Shown in pieces: positions 44,264 through 51,983 of a stretch of DNA of 64,000 nt. This DNA comes from PALG01 sp964495885 (GTDB lineage: Bacteria; Bacteroidota; Bacteroidia; Flavobacteriales; Flavobacteriaceae), in contig CAZBWO010000013.1 of assembly GCA_964495885.1 (NCBI GenBank), positions 39,321-103,320 of the forward strand. Direction: 5' to 3'. The first letter of the stretch is position 1; each line of letters starts with the position of its first letter. The notes under the pieces were generated by a model. The model was not told where the DNA came from. It did not search any database and saw only the letters and a list, made by a program, of their open reading frames with translations. Position numbers and translations under genes: made by a program.

Positions 44264-44740
44264 ATGAGAAAACGCTTGCTTGCTTGGTTGTTTGCTACAT
44301 CACAACGATTTTACACCCGTCACTTTAAAAAAAAGAAAGAGGCCTGGAATCTTTCAAAAAAGGAGTTGCTATTGTTACCCAAAGATACCCTTGGCTACCA
44401 TCTTGGAGCATTTCTAGATGAAAACAAATTTGAGTTACTTCCAAAAGTAGAAAGGCATGACGCCTATCATGTGGTAACTGGTTACGGAACCAAGGTAGAA
44501 GATGAAATTGCCTTGCAGTACCTCTGCTTCGGAAATGGAAAAAGAAGCAAATACCTATTTGGGGTACTGCTTTTGGGCACGATACTCCTCCCAGAATACC
44601 TCCCCTACTATTTTAAATCCTTTCAACTGGGAAAAAATTGCCATGCTTTTCATCATTATGATTACCTAAAATTACTGGAAGTACCCTTGGTGGATTTTCG
44701 TAGTATGATTTTTTCAGCAGCACAAATCCGCAAAACCTAA
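44264..44740 (+). CDS. Coq4-family-like protein
   Basis: A 158-residue protein with the Coq4 zinc-ligand motif HDxxH-x11-E: H65-D66, H69 and E81 in RHDAYHVVTGYGTKVEDE. The surrounding GYHLGAFLDENKF and LPLVDFRSM-like ends also fit. Coq4 acts in ubiquinone synthesis in proteobacteria and eukaryotes. Flavobacteria use menaquinone, so the role here must differ or be unknown. It sits between the regulator and creD, behind its own operator copy. Confidence 0.75.
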   Translation: MRKRLLAWLFATSQRFYTRHFKKKKEAWNLSKKELLLLPKDTLGYHLGAFLDENKFELLPKVERHDAYHVVTGYGTKVEDEIALQYLCFGNGKRSKYLFGVLLLGTILLPEYLPYYFKSFQLGKNCHAFHHYDYLKLLEVPLVDFRSMIFSAAQIRKT

Positions 44741-44787
44741 ATAAAAAACTTTATAAAAATCATTATTAACCCAAAACCTTTACACCG

Positions 44788-46143
44788 ATGGAACTAAAAA
44801 AGAATAAATTTTCCCTTTGGCTACGAAACTCCATTACCGCAAGAATGCTTATTGTAGGATTCTTATTGCTAGTCTTACTAATTCCTTTGGAATTTGTAAA
44901 ATCCCTCATACAGGAGCGGGCCTACCGGCAAGCCGAAGTAGTTAGGGAAATTAACAGTAAATGGGGAAATGAAGTCATCCTCTCTGGTCCCATTTTAAAG
45001 ATCCCATACCACACCTATAAAGAGGTGACGGTGGCCATTTCTGGGACCAATAGATATGAAACCAAGACACAGGAAATCCTCAACTATGCATACCTCTTTC
45101 CAGACGAACTTGATATATATTCCAATGTAAAAACCAAGGAAGAGCCTTTAAAGCGAAGTATCTATGAATCTGTAGTGTTCACAGCAGATGTTACTGTAGA
45201 AGGAAAGTTCCCCACTATTGACTTTTCTGAAAATGACATTGCTGAAGAAGACATCCTTTGGGATAAAATCACCGTGCTCATTAAAAGTTCTAATTTGAAA
45301 GGAATCCGCAATATGCTGGAAATAGACTTCGGTGGAAAACCGCTTTCCCTAACCCCGGAATATTCAGAAGAATACCTTAATGTTATCAGTTCCAAACCCA
45401 TCACAGATTTCCCAAAATTGGCTTCGGAAGGGATTCCTTTTCAGTTAGATATTAAAGTGAATGGTAGTGAAAGCCTCAAGTTTGTACCCATTGGCAAAGA
45501 AACCACAGCAAAAATGGAATCCAACTGGCACTCCCCTAGCTTTGACGGACGTTACCTCCCTGAAGATGGCTCGCGGGAAATTACCGCGAAAGGCTTTGAA
45601 GCTTCCTGGAAGGTATTACAGATCAATAGGCAATTTCAACAGCGCTTTTTTAATACGCTTCCAAACCTTTCGGGTTTCGCCTTTGGCACCAAATTGATTA
45701 TCCCGGTAGATGAATACCAAAAAAGCGAACGGGCTACCAAATACGGATTCATGGTCATTGGGTTAACGCTTTTGGTCTTTTTGCTCATCCAATTGGTGAG
45801 TAAAATCTACATTCACCCGTTCCAGTATATCATGATTGGTTTGGCATTGGTCATGTTTTATACGCTATTAATTTCAATTTCGGAACACAGTTCTTTTCTA
45901 AAAGCCTACGGAATTGCGGCACTTTCGGTACTGGGTCTTATCACTATTTATTCTAGAGCCATTTTAAAAGGTTTTCGCTTTCCATTGTTGGTGGGACTTT
46001 CCCTTGCTTCGCTCTACGGATTTATCTATGTGATCATCCAATTGGAGAAATATGCACTCCTGGTGGGCAGTGTTGGATTATTTGTCATCCTTGCCTTGGT
46101 GATGTTTGCCTCCCGAAAAATCGATTGGAATAATGAATCTTAA
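44788..46143 (+). CDS. creD: Inner-membrane protein CreD
   Basis: A 451-residue CreD-family protein. It has an N-terminal membrane helix (about 18-40), a periplasmic domain of about 270 residues with IQERAYRQAEVVREINSKWG and RYLPEDGSREITAKGFEASWKV, then about six membrane segments (about 320-445). CreD is induced by envelope stress and beta-lactams through CreBC in enterobacteria. In Bacteroidota it is usually paired with a small winged-helix regulator, as here. Last gene of the operon; a strong terminator follows. Confidence 0.92.
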   Translation: MELKKNKFSLWLRNSITARMLIVGFLLLVLLIPLEFVKSLIQERAYRQAEVVREINSKWGNEVILSGPILKIPYHTYKEVTVAISGTNRYETKTQEILNYAYLFPDELDIYSNVKTKEEPLKRSIYESVVFTADVTVEGKFPTIDFSENDIAEEDILWDKITVLIKSSNLKGIRNMLEIDFGGKPLSLTPEYSEEYLNVISSKPITDFPKLASEGIPFQLDIKVNGSESLKFVPIGKETTAKMESNWHSPSFDGRYLPEDGSREITAKGFEASWKVLQINRQFQQRFFNTLPNLSGFAFGTKLIIPVDEYQKSERATKYGFMVIGLTLLVFLLIQLVSKIYIHPFQYIMIGLALVMFYTLLISISEHSSFLKAYGIAALSVLGLITIYSRAILKGFRFPLLVGLSLASLYGFIYVIIQLEKYALLVGSVGLFVILALVMFASRKIDWNNES

Positions 46144-46146
46144 ATA

Positions 46147-46182
46147 AAAAAGCTCCCTGCAAAAATTTGCAGGGAGCTTTTC
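46147..46182 (+). terminator. Intrinsic terminator of the creD operon
   Basis: Stem AGCTCCCTGCA / TGCAGGGAGCT with a short A/T loop, then a T run; A run on the other side. It starts 4 bp after the creD stop. Confidence 0.88.
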
Positions 46183-46267
46183 ATTTCTGTCGTGGAAAAT
46201 GGTTCAAAAAAACTTTGAATTATTGCCCGAATAATCATTACATTGGTGTTTTGAGCTTCTAAAATCA

Positions 46268-48217
46268 ATGAGTATGTTTCGGTTTTTTATTCTATGTACC
46301 CTTCTATTTTGTTTTCAGCTTGTCAATTCACAGAATAGATTGGAAGCCTCATTTGGCCAACCTTCCTATGAAGAATTAAACATGGAAAAATATAGTGAAG
46401 ACCCAGAAGCAGCCGCAGTGGTATTATTTGAACAAGAAAAAAATTACGTGAAAATAATCAACAATACAGTAAAGCTTGTGATTGAAGTTCACCGAAAGAT
46501 TAAAGTTTTCGATCCTGAAAAGTTTGATGGTTCAGAGGTATCCATTGATTTTTATTCAGGGGAAAAATTTGACGAAATAAAAGCTATTACCCACACAGGT
46601 AACCTTAAAACCTTTGTGAAGGAGACAAATTTTTATGAAAACAATGTGGTAAAAAACTATAATACCCTATCCTTCACCTTTCCAAATATTGAAGAAGGTA
46701 GTATTTTGGAATATAAATATGTGCTTCTCACCGAAAATCTATATCGCTGGGATGGCTGGAGTTTTCAAGGAACTTACCCAAAAATGTATACTGAATATGA
46801 CGGGGAAATCCCCGGGAATTACCGCTACAATAAGGTATTGGTTGGGCAACTTCCACTCTACATAAACAGTGCAACGTTAAAAGAAGGCTGTTTTTTTATA
46901 GAAGGCTATGCCCAAAATGCAGATTGTGAAAAACTAATCTATGCCATGAAGGATGTTCCCGCCTTTGAAAAGGAAGAATACATGCTTTCTGAAAAAAACT
47001 TTGCCGCAGCGCTTAAACTGGAACTTAGGGAGTATACCAATTTTAGTGGTCACCGCCATATCATCGCAAATGATTGGGGAGATGCTGAAGATGAAATTAG
47101 AATGGAAATGGACTTTGGAAAGCAGCTGAAAAAGAATTCTTATTTCGAGGATAAAGTACCTTTTGATGTCTCAAAATCCCCACTGGAAAATGCAAAAGGC
47201 ATTTATCTTTTTATACAAAATCACTTTTCTTCCAATGGCCAACTTGGGGTTTTTGGGGATAAAGAATGTAAAGAAGCTTTTGAAAACAAAAGTGGTTCCA
47301 TTACCGAGATCAACCTTTCACTTATCAATGCATTGCAAGCCCATGATTTCAATGCCAATTTAGTTTTTTTATCAACTCGGGATAATGGTTTACCAACCAC
47401 GGCCTATCCGGTTATTTCAGAATTTAACTATGCCGTTTGTCATTTAAATATCAACGGGGAGCAATACCTATTGGATGCCAGTGACAAATACCTAGATTTT
47501 GGAATGCTTCCGTTTAATGCACTAAACAATGTAGCAAGGGTTATTGATTATAAAAATGATAGTTTTTGGGTAAATATCACCCCAGGACGAAAAAACGTCG
47601 CCTACACCAAAGTAAAAGCTTCCATAGATGGGGATGGCCTCATTACTGGTGATGCTGAAGAAACCCTTATTGGTTATGATGGCTACCTTTCCAGAAAAAA
47701 AATTTCCAATACTTCCCTGGAAAGTTATTTTGAAGAAAAAATAGAAGGGAACGACAGATCATTATTTAATGATTTGAAAGTGTCTCAAATGGAGCAATTA
47801 GACAAACCATTAAAAATTTCCTTCGGTTTTGAAAATTCATTGGAATATGTGGGAGATAAAATTTTTCTAAATCCATTTTTTCTACAAGGAGAGTTTAAGC
47901 ATAGTCCTTTTACACTTGAAAAACGTACATATCCTGTAGAATTTGGGTATCCGTTTAGTATCATTTACGCCCTATCCTTAGATTTGGGGGAGGAATATAA
48001 AGTAGAAACCTTACCAGAAGAAGTCTTTCTTAGCTTACCGGACGGCTTGGGAAATTTTAAGACTTCGTACTTGCTAAAGGAAAATGAGTTAATTGTTACG
48101 TTCAACCTGAAAATCGTGCAGGAACGTTTGGAGCCAAGCTATTATGAAGACTTAAAGTCTTTCTTTTCAAGCGTTGCTGAAGCACAAAAAAACTTTATTG
48201 AATTAAAAAAAAGCTAG
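46268..48217 (+). CDS. DUF3857 protein with degenerate transglutaminase domain
   Basis: A 649-residue secreted protein: signal (MSMFRFFILCTLLFCFQLVNSQ), DUF3857 (about 55-220) and a transglutaminase-like region (about 300-410). In the latter, the place of the catalytic Cys holds GSITEINL (about 343-350) and the catalytic His position is Tyr388 (FNYAVCHL), while the Asp (LLDAS, 403) is kept, so thiol catalysis is not expected. A beta-rich C-terminal domain follows. Probably a periplasmic or outer-membrane scaffold or binding protein. It overlaps the convergent dehydrogenase gene by 4 bp. Confidence 0.82.
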   Translation: MSMFRFFILCTLLFCFQLVNSQNRLEASFGQPSYEELNMEKYSEDPEAAAVVLFEQEKNYVKIINNTVKLVIEVHRKIKVFDPEKFDGSEVSIDFYSGEKFDEIKAITHTGNLKTFVKETNFYENNVVKNYNTLSFTFPNIEEGSILEYKYVLLTENLYRWDGWSFQGTYPKMYTEYDGEIPGNYRYNKVLVGQLPLYINSATLKEGCFFIEGYAQNADCEKLIYAMKDVPAFEKEEYMLSEKNFAAALKLELREYTNFSGHRHIIANDWGDAEDEIRMEMDFGKQLKKNSYFEDKVPFDVSKSPLENAKGIYLFIQNHFSSNGQLGVFGDKECKEAFENKSGSITEINLSLINALQAHDFNANLVFLSTRDNGLPTTAYPVISEFNYAVCHLNINGEQYLLDASDKYLDFGMLPFNALNNVARVIDYKNDSFWVNITPGRKNVAYTKVKASIDGDGLITGDAEETLIGYDGYLSRKKISNTSLESYFEEKIEGNDRSLFNDLKVSQMEQLDKPLKISFGFENSLEYVGDKIFLNPFFLQGEFKHSPFTLEKRTYPVEFGYPFSIIYALSLDLGEEYKVETLPEEVFLSLPDGLGNFKTSYLLKENELIVTFNLKIVQERLEPSYYEDLKSFFSSVAEAQKNFIELKKS

Positions 48218-49428
48218 GCTTTTTCTACATAATCCTGAAGGTATAAAAACCGTTCTGTTAACTTCCCTTCTGAAGTTGTGATTCGTGCCCTTTGTAAAAC
48301 CTCCTTTTCATCACCATTGAAAAAGGCAGGGATGACATTTCGAAAAAACATTTCCCCAAAACCTTCACTTGCATCCTTAGGCAATTCACAAGGCAAGTTG
48401 TCAACAGCCATTACAGAAATAGATCCTGAAGTACCTACCGGCACCTCTGTTTCGATATTTGGGTCATAGGCATAGAAAGGATCTGCAATAGTGGAAGGCC
48501 TTATCGTACTTGCCACAGGGCCATCAATATCACAGGAAATATCGGCTACCAAATTAATATTGAAATCGGGATGTTTGGCATCTTCCCTTGTGAAAAGATA
48601 GGGAGCACCGTTTCCATAGAAATGGCCTGCAATAAACATATTGCTCACTTTGGCATATTTCATAAAATCACTTTCGTAACCTGAAGGATCTTTATAGAAT
48701 TTATACTTATCGCCTTTCTTACCATCTTTTCTACGGTTATATTCCATTACATCAATCATGCAATACACCGCTTCGTTAAATTCTTGGCTTAGGTATTCTT
48801 CATCTGTTACTTCCCTAAGTTGCAAATGGTCTAAAATTTCCTTGGCGCCTTTGGCTACCTTTCCCGTTCCCGAAAGAATAATGCGCAAATCCTTGGGAAG
48901 GGAAATTTTGTCCAGCTCAGCTTTCATGGCTTTCAAATCTGGTAGGGTTTCTGCTTTTGGCAAATTGAAAAGTCCGTCCCGCATCCCCAATAATCTAAAT
49001 CCGTTATAAGCCCCTACCAACCCAGCGTAGCGACCAAAACCAATGAGTCTCGCCCCATTTTGACGCACAATGGTTTCATGATCATACAGTTCAATCTTGT
49101 TTTTTAAAATCGCTTGTAGCAATTTTCTGTTATAGGGTTGTTTTTTAATGGTATGGCTGAAGAAGAAATATTTTTTCTTCGGAATAAGGGCTTCTACAGG
49201 TACTTCCTTCACGCCTAGCATTACATCTGCTTCTGAAACGTCCCCCACTACTGGAATTCCCAGTTTTTCATAAGCTTCATCTGGAAAAATACGAATGTCT
49301 GAAGCCTCTACGAGGAAACGAGCCCCTGGGTAGGTTTTCATGACGTGTTGGCACATTTCTGGGGAAAAAACCACCCTTCTGTCTGGTGGAGACTTGCGTT
49401 CTTTAATAATAGCAAAGGTTATGGGCAT
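48214..49428 (-). CDS. Saccharopine/alanine dehydrogenase-like NAD(P) oxidoreductase
   Basis: A 404-residue protein of the AlaDH/PNT-lysine-forming saccharopine dehydrogenase group. The N terminus ITFAIIKERKSPPDRRVVFSPE carries the KERK..DRRV motif of AlaDH/PNT_N. A weak dinucleotide-binding GTGKVAKGAKEIL (about 180-195) and the late DISCDIDGPVASTIRPST motif point to saccharopine-type enzymes. Substrate unconfirmed. The ATG at 49428 is chosen over 49464 because the -7 box at 49462-49469 overlaps the latter. Confidence 0.8.
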   Translation of the reverse strand: MPITFAIIKERKSPPDRRVVFSPEMCQHVMKTYPGARFLVEASDIRIFPDEAYEKLGIPVVGDVSEADVMLGVKEVPVEALIPKKKYFFFSHTIKKQPYNRKLLQAILKNKIELYDHETIVRQNGARLIGFGRYAGLVGAYNGFRLLGMRDGLFNLPKAETLPDLKAMKAELDKISLPKDLRIILSGTGKVAKGAKEILDHLQLREVTDEEYLSQEFNEAVYCMIDVMEYNRRKDGKKGDKYKFYKDPSGYESDFMKYAKVSNMFIAGHFYGNGAPYLFTREDAKHPDFNINLVADISCDIDGPVASTIRPSTIADPFYAYDPNIETEVPVGTSGSISVMAVDNLPCELPKDASEGFGEMFFRNVIPAFFNGDEKEVLQRARITTSEGKLTERFLYLQDYVEKA

Positions 49429-49461
49429 TTGGAATACTTTTTGTTTATGATAAAGGAGGTG

Positions 49462-49469
49462 CAAAGATA
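49462..49469 (-). promoter_or_regulatory. -7 box TATCTTTG of the dehydrogenase gene
   Basis: Exact TAnnTTTG on the minus strand, 33 nt before the ATG. It is the left arm of a TGCAAAGATA ... TATCTTTGCA arrangement with the divergent RNA promoter, only 12 bp apart. Confidence 0.6.
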
Positions 49470-49481
49470 GGGTTTTTCATG

Positions 49482-49489
49482 TATCTTTG
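49482..49489 (+). promoter_or_regulatory. -7 box TATCTTTG of the structured RNA / tmRNA
   Basis: Exact TAnnTTTG on the plus strand, predicting a transcript start near 49494, right at the beginning of the structured RNA and about 100 nt before mature tmRNA. Confidence 0.6.
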
Positions 49490-49495
49490 CAGCCC

Positions 49496-49574
49496 GCGTT
49501 AGGGATTGAGGCAAATACCGTGTATAGCCGAAAGCCCGACCCTAAAGTAGAACAAGTTTACTTTAGGGGAACGC
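49496..49574 (+). ncRNA. Structured RNA upstream of tmRNA (Flavo-1-like, tentative)
   Basis: Closing stem GCGTT (49496-49500) with AACGC (49570-49574). Inside are a hairpin GGC-AA-ATAC-CGT-GTAT-A-GCC (about 49510-49529) and a perfect 10-bp hairpin CCCTAAAGTA / TACTTTAGGG (49540-49568), joined by GAAAGCCCGA and GGGAACGCCC. The GCCGAAAGCCCGACC...GGGAACGCCC frame recurs before genes in flavobacterial genomes and may be the Flavo-1 motif; I cannot confirm this without a covariance search. It could be a separate RNA or the tmRNA 5' leader. Confidence 0.5.
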
Positions 49575-49596
49575 CCAAAAACTCTTTGACATACAT

Positions 49597-49993
49597 GGGG
49601 CCGACTGGTTTTGACAGCGGGTTTCGTGGTACGGTAAGCATGCCGAGCGCTGGAATACAGCTCGTTAATCTCATATTTCATCTTTTTTAAACGGCGAGAA
49701 TAACTACGCCCTAGCTGCATAACCCGAATTTATAGTACGGTATGCCTCGGCCCGCAAGGCGGGCAAGCAGGAAGTCACTCGAAGGCCTTGGTTTACGGCG
49801 TTCGGTTTAGTGGCTTCGTAAAAGTAAACCTAGCTGGCACAGGGCTTTGATGTGCTAGCGAAACCTAAATGAAGCTAAGGGGAGCGTTGGTAGTTTTTGA
49901 CCGGCAATCCCTCGAAAAACCAAACAAAAACTAAGCATGTAGAAAGCAGTGCAACGGCACGTTTGGACGAGGGTTCGAATCCCTCCGGCTCCA
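49597..49993 (+). ncRNA. ssrA: tmRNA (transfer-messenger RNA)
   Basis: The 5' end GGGGCCGACTGGTTTTGACAGC and 3' end GAGGGTTCGAATCCCTCCGGCTCCA form the tRNA-Ala-like half. Acceptor GGGGCCG pairs with CGGCTCC, with one G-U, and A is the discriminator at 49993. CCA is not encoded. The tag frame 49693-49722 reads GENNYALAA then stop. Pseudoknot-forming GC-rich blocks (CCTCGGCCCGCAAGGCGGGC) follow. With SmpB it rescues stalled ribosomes. Its 3' end is the start of a 269-bp tandem repeat. Confidence 0.96.
49693..49722 (+). other. tmRNA proteolysis-tag reading frame (GENNYALAA-stop)
   Basis: Resume codon GGC at 49693, then GAG AAT AAC TAC GCC CTA GCT GCA TAA. The ALAA end is the usual ClpXP/ClpAP degron. 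Confidence 0.93.
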
Positions 49994-50006
49994 CAATCAA
50001 GCACCT

Positions 50007-50037
50007 TCCCGGTGGCCCATGGCCACTGGGATTTTTT
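50007..50037 (+). terminator. tmRNA intrinsic terminator (copied in each repeat)
   Basis: Stem CCCGGTGGCC / GGCCACTGGG (one G-U) with loop CAT, then ATTTTTT. It lies 14 bp after the mature tmRNA end. Copies are at 50276-50306 and, degraded, near 50545-50575. Confidence 0.85.
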
Positions 50038-50190
50038 GTTTTGGGACGTTGGGGAGGCTTGCTTCCAAAAGGAGCAAACAAAAATCCCGAAGGTTTCACA
50101 GAAACCCCGGGAAGGTATTTGCAACATGGGAACCACTAGGGATCACCAAAGGTAATCTCCTTTAAAAACTCCGTCGGGATCCGAAGGTCC

Positions 50191-50250
50191 ACCCGCCAGC
50201 TGGCCCCTTCGCTAAAAATGTCCACCGGACATTTTCTGAACGCTCGGTCC
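50191..50250 (+). repeat. Dispersed hairpin element, copy a
   Basis: Flanks GCTGGCCCCTTCGCT and CTGAACGCTCGGTCC around the palindrome AAAATGTCC-ACC-GGACATTTT (50215-50235). The same flanks with different but still complementary stems occur at 50460, 62266 and 63471. Confidence 0.8.
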
Positions 50251-50251
50251 T

Positions 50252-50520
50252 CTCCGGCTCCACAATCAAGCACCTTCCCGGTGGCCCATGGCCACTGGGA
50301 TTTTTCGTTTTGGGACGTTGGGGAGGCTTGCTTCCAAAAGGAGCAAACAAAAATCCCGAAGGTTTCACAGAAACCCCGGGAAGGTATTTGCAACATGGGA
50401 ACCACTAGGGATCACCAAAGGTAATCTCCTTTAAAAACTCCGTCGGGATCCGAAGGTCCACCCGCCAGCTGGCCCCTTCGCTAAAAATGTCCACCGGACA
50501 TTTTCTGAACGCTCGGTCCT
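50252..50520 (+). repeat. 269-bp tandem repeat, copy 2
   Basis: Same unit as 49983-50251, again starting with CTCCGGCTCCA, the tmRNA acceptor 3' strand, without the rest of tmRNA. Includes a terminator copy at 50276-50306. Confidence 0.92.
50460..50519 (+). repeat. Dispersed hairpin element, copy b (inside repeat copy 2)
   Basis: Identical to copy a, shifted by 269 bp; stem at 50484-50504. Confidence 0.8.
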
Positions 50521-50597
50521 CTCCGGCTCTACAATCAAGCACCTTCCCCGTGGCTCAGGGCCACTGGGATTTTTTTATTTTAGGACATGGGGGAAGA
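50521..50597 (+). repeat. Partial, degenerate third copy of the 269-bp repeat
   Basis: It starts CTCCGGCTCTACAATCAAGC and keeps the terminator-like hairpin with several substitutions, then diverges after about 75 bp. The rest to 50655 holds nothing recognisable. Confidence 0.8.
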
Positions 50598-50655
50598 TAT
50601 CTACAGAATGGTACTACTGGCTATCATTCTAAGTACTTCACAAATCAAGTTTCAT

Positions 50656-50683
50656 AAAAAAACCCACGCTTTTCGCGTGGGCT
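50656..50683 (-). terminator. Intrinsic terminator of the 50713 gene
   Basis: On the minus strand, stem CCCACGC / GCGTGGG with loop GAAAA, then seven T. Confidence 0.87.
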
Positions 50684-50712
50684 TCTAAATAGCAATTTTT
50701 CTATTGTAATGA

Positions 50713-51093
50713 TTATGCGCTAATGCTTTGGGAAGGAATTGGTGCTGCAACCCGGTTGTATTGAAACAATAATGATTTATAAAATCGGGTTGGGATATCC
50801 CCGCTTTCCAAACATTCCATCAAGGTTTCTTCCAAACTTTGAAACTCTATGTATTGCGGAATGTCCGACGGAAACTGCAAAACATTTCCTTGATCTAAGT
50901 TTTGCTTGGCACTCTTCCACAGTGTAATGAATTTTTTATCTAAATCTATGGACACATCCGAAGCACGATAATAGAATTTAAGCAGGCTTTTATGAAGCCC
51001 TTTGTATCTAGAAGGATCGGTCGCTAAACTCTGGCAACTTTTCGTAATGAGATGACGCATTTCTTGACGGATGGTTTGGGCTAATGGCTTCAT
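50713..51093 (-). CDS. Conserved-looking hypothetical cytoplasmic protein
   Basis: A 126-residue helical protein, no signal peptide or membrane segment, opening MKPLAQTIRQEMRHLITKSCQSL and ending VAAPIPSQSISA. I do not recognise the family. It has its own strong terminator just downstream and stands alone, between the tmRNA repeats and the rhodanese genes. A coding gene is supported by length, codon use like its neighbours and the terminator. Confidence 0.65.
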   Translation of the reverse strand: MKPLAQTIRQEMRHLITKSCQSLATDPSRYKGLHKSLLKFYYRASDVSIDLDKKFITLWKSAKQNLDQGNVLQFPSDIPQYIEFQSLEETLMECLESGDIPTRFYKSLLFQYNRVAAPIPSQSISA

Positions 51094-51207
51094 AGTTTTC
51101 TCAATTTTTATTTAAGATACTTATGAAAAATGAATCCGTAAGAATTTAAGAAAGGGATTAGCTTGAATTTAACCCATTATCAATCAAGTTGTTAATTTTT
51201 TAAGAGG

Positions 51208-51603
51208 CTATTGGGTGGTTTTGAATCCTTCTGAAGTCCAATTGCGAATGCCTCCCTGTAGGTCATAGACCTGGGTGAAACCCATCTCCTCTAATATCTT
51301 TGCGGCTTTGGCACTTCTCCTTCCGCCTTTGCAATAAACATATACTGGCTTTGTCTTGTCTAAACTGGCTGCTTTTTCTTCAAAGTCGGCACTGGTTACA
51401 CAAATATTTTGGGCTTCCTTGAGGTGGCTTACGGAATATTCTTCGGGGGTGCGCACATCAATTAATTGGGTTCCTTCCGTAGCAGCTTTACCATAAACGG
51501 CTTCATACACTTGTTCGGCAGAAATCATTTCAATATGTTCCCCACCAGCTTGCTTACAGGATAGCAATAGAATAGATAATATTATGAAACCGAAATATCT
51601 CAC
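51208..51603 (-). CDS. Rhodanese-like lipoprotein
   Basis: A 131-residue lipoprotein (MRYFGFIILSILLLSC, C16) with one rhodanese domain (about 25-128): QLIDVRTPEEYSVSHLKEA and active-site loop C91-KGGRRS. Such proteins carry sulfane sulfur on the Cys. It is the second of two adjacent rhodanese genes, overlapping the first by one base, so they form an operon. This one works in the envelope, the other in the cytoplasm. Confidence 0.9.
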   Translation of the reverse strand: MRYFGFIILSILLLSCKQAGGEHIEMISAEQVYEAVYGKAATEGTQLIDVRTPEEYSVSHLKEAQNICVTSADFEEKAASLDKTKPVYVYCKGGRRSAKAAKILEEMGFTQVYDLQGGIRNWTSEGFKTTQ

Positions 51604-51920
51604 TAGGAAGTTTGAACAATGTCTCCTTCCCAGTCCAGGATTCCTCCTACCAAATTATAGGTGTGTTCAAACCCAAGTGAATCCATAATCATACAGGCCT
51701 GTGCACTGCGGCCTCCAGAACGACAGTAGACATAATAATGTTTTGAAGTATCCAATTCCTTTACACTATCCATGAAATGGGATGCATTCTGAATATTGAT
51801 TTGTTTTGCCCCTGGAATAATTCCCTGAGCAACTTCCATATCAGTACGTACATCCAAAATGATAGCATCTTGGTTGTTTTCGGACTCTTGTTTCCAATCA
51901 GATTGGGATAACTGTTGCAT
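51603..51920 (-). CDS. Single-domain cytoplasmic rhodanese
   Basis: A 105-residue protein, no signal peptide: AIILDVRTDMEVAQGIIPGA and active-site loop C66-RSGGRS. Resembles GlpE/PspE-type sulfurtransferases. Translationally coupled to the lipoprotein rhodanese downstream; a cytoplasm/envelope pair suggests sulfur relay or thiosulfate handling (inference). Confidence 0.9.
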   Translation of the reverse strand: MQQLSQSDWKQESENNQDAIILDVRTDMEVAQGIIPGAKQINIQNASHFMDSVKELDTSKHYYVYCRSGGRSAQACMIMDSLGFEHTYNLVGGILDWEGDIVQTS

Positions 51921-51983
51921 GATGTGCTTTATTGAATAATGGCTGCAATTTAATGAAACGAGGAAAAAAGGAGAAAGAAAGGA

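Larger units (their letters stand above)
49983..50251 (+). repeat. 269-bp tandem repeat, copy 1 (starts in tmRNA 3' end)
   Basis: The unit begins in the tmRNA acceptor (CTCCGGCTCCA), then holds the tmRNA terminator, about 150 bp without a gene, and a dispersed hairpin element. Copy 2 differs from it inside the unit by one base in the T tract (50037 T, 50306 C). Short frames across it lack protein character. No spacers, so not a CRISPR. Confidence 0.92.

Noticed and set aside
49452..49500. SD-like AAAGGAGGTG followed by a mini-frame starting at 49479
   Set aside because: The spacing (17 nt) is too long, the frame is seven codons, and the site overlaps divergent promoters.
49855..50424. Several 68-93 codon frames on both strands across the tmRNA tail and tandem repeats
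   Set aside because: They repeat exactly with the 269-bp DNA unit, run through tmRNA and terminators, and have no protein-like composition.
49983..50597. Possible CRISPR array
   Set aside because: The repeats are head to tail at 269 bp with no short direct repeat/unique spacer pattern and no cas gene nearby.
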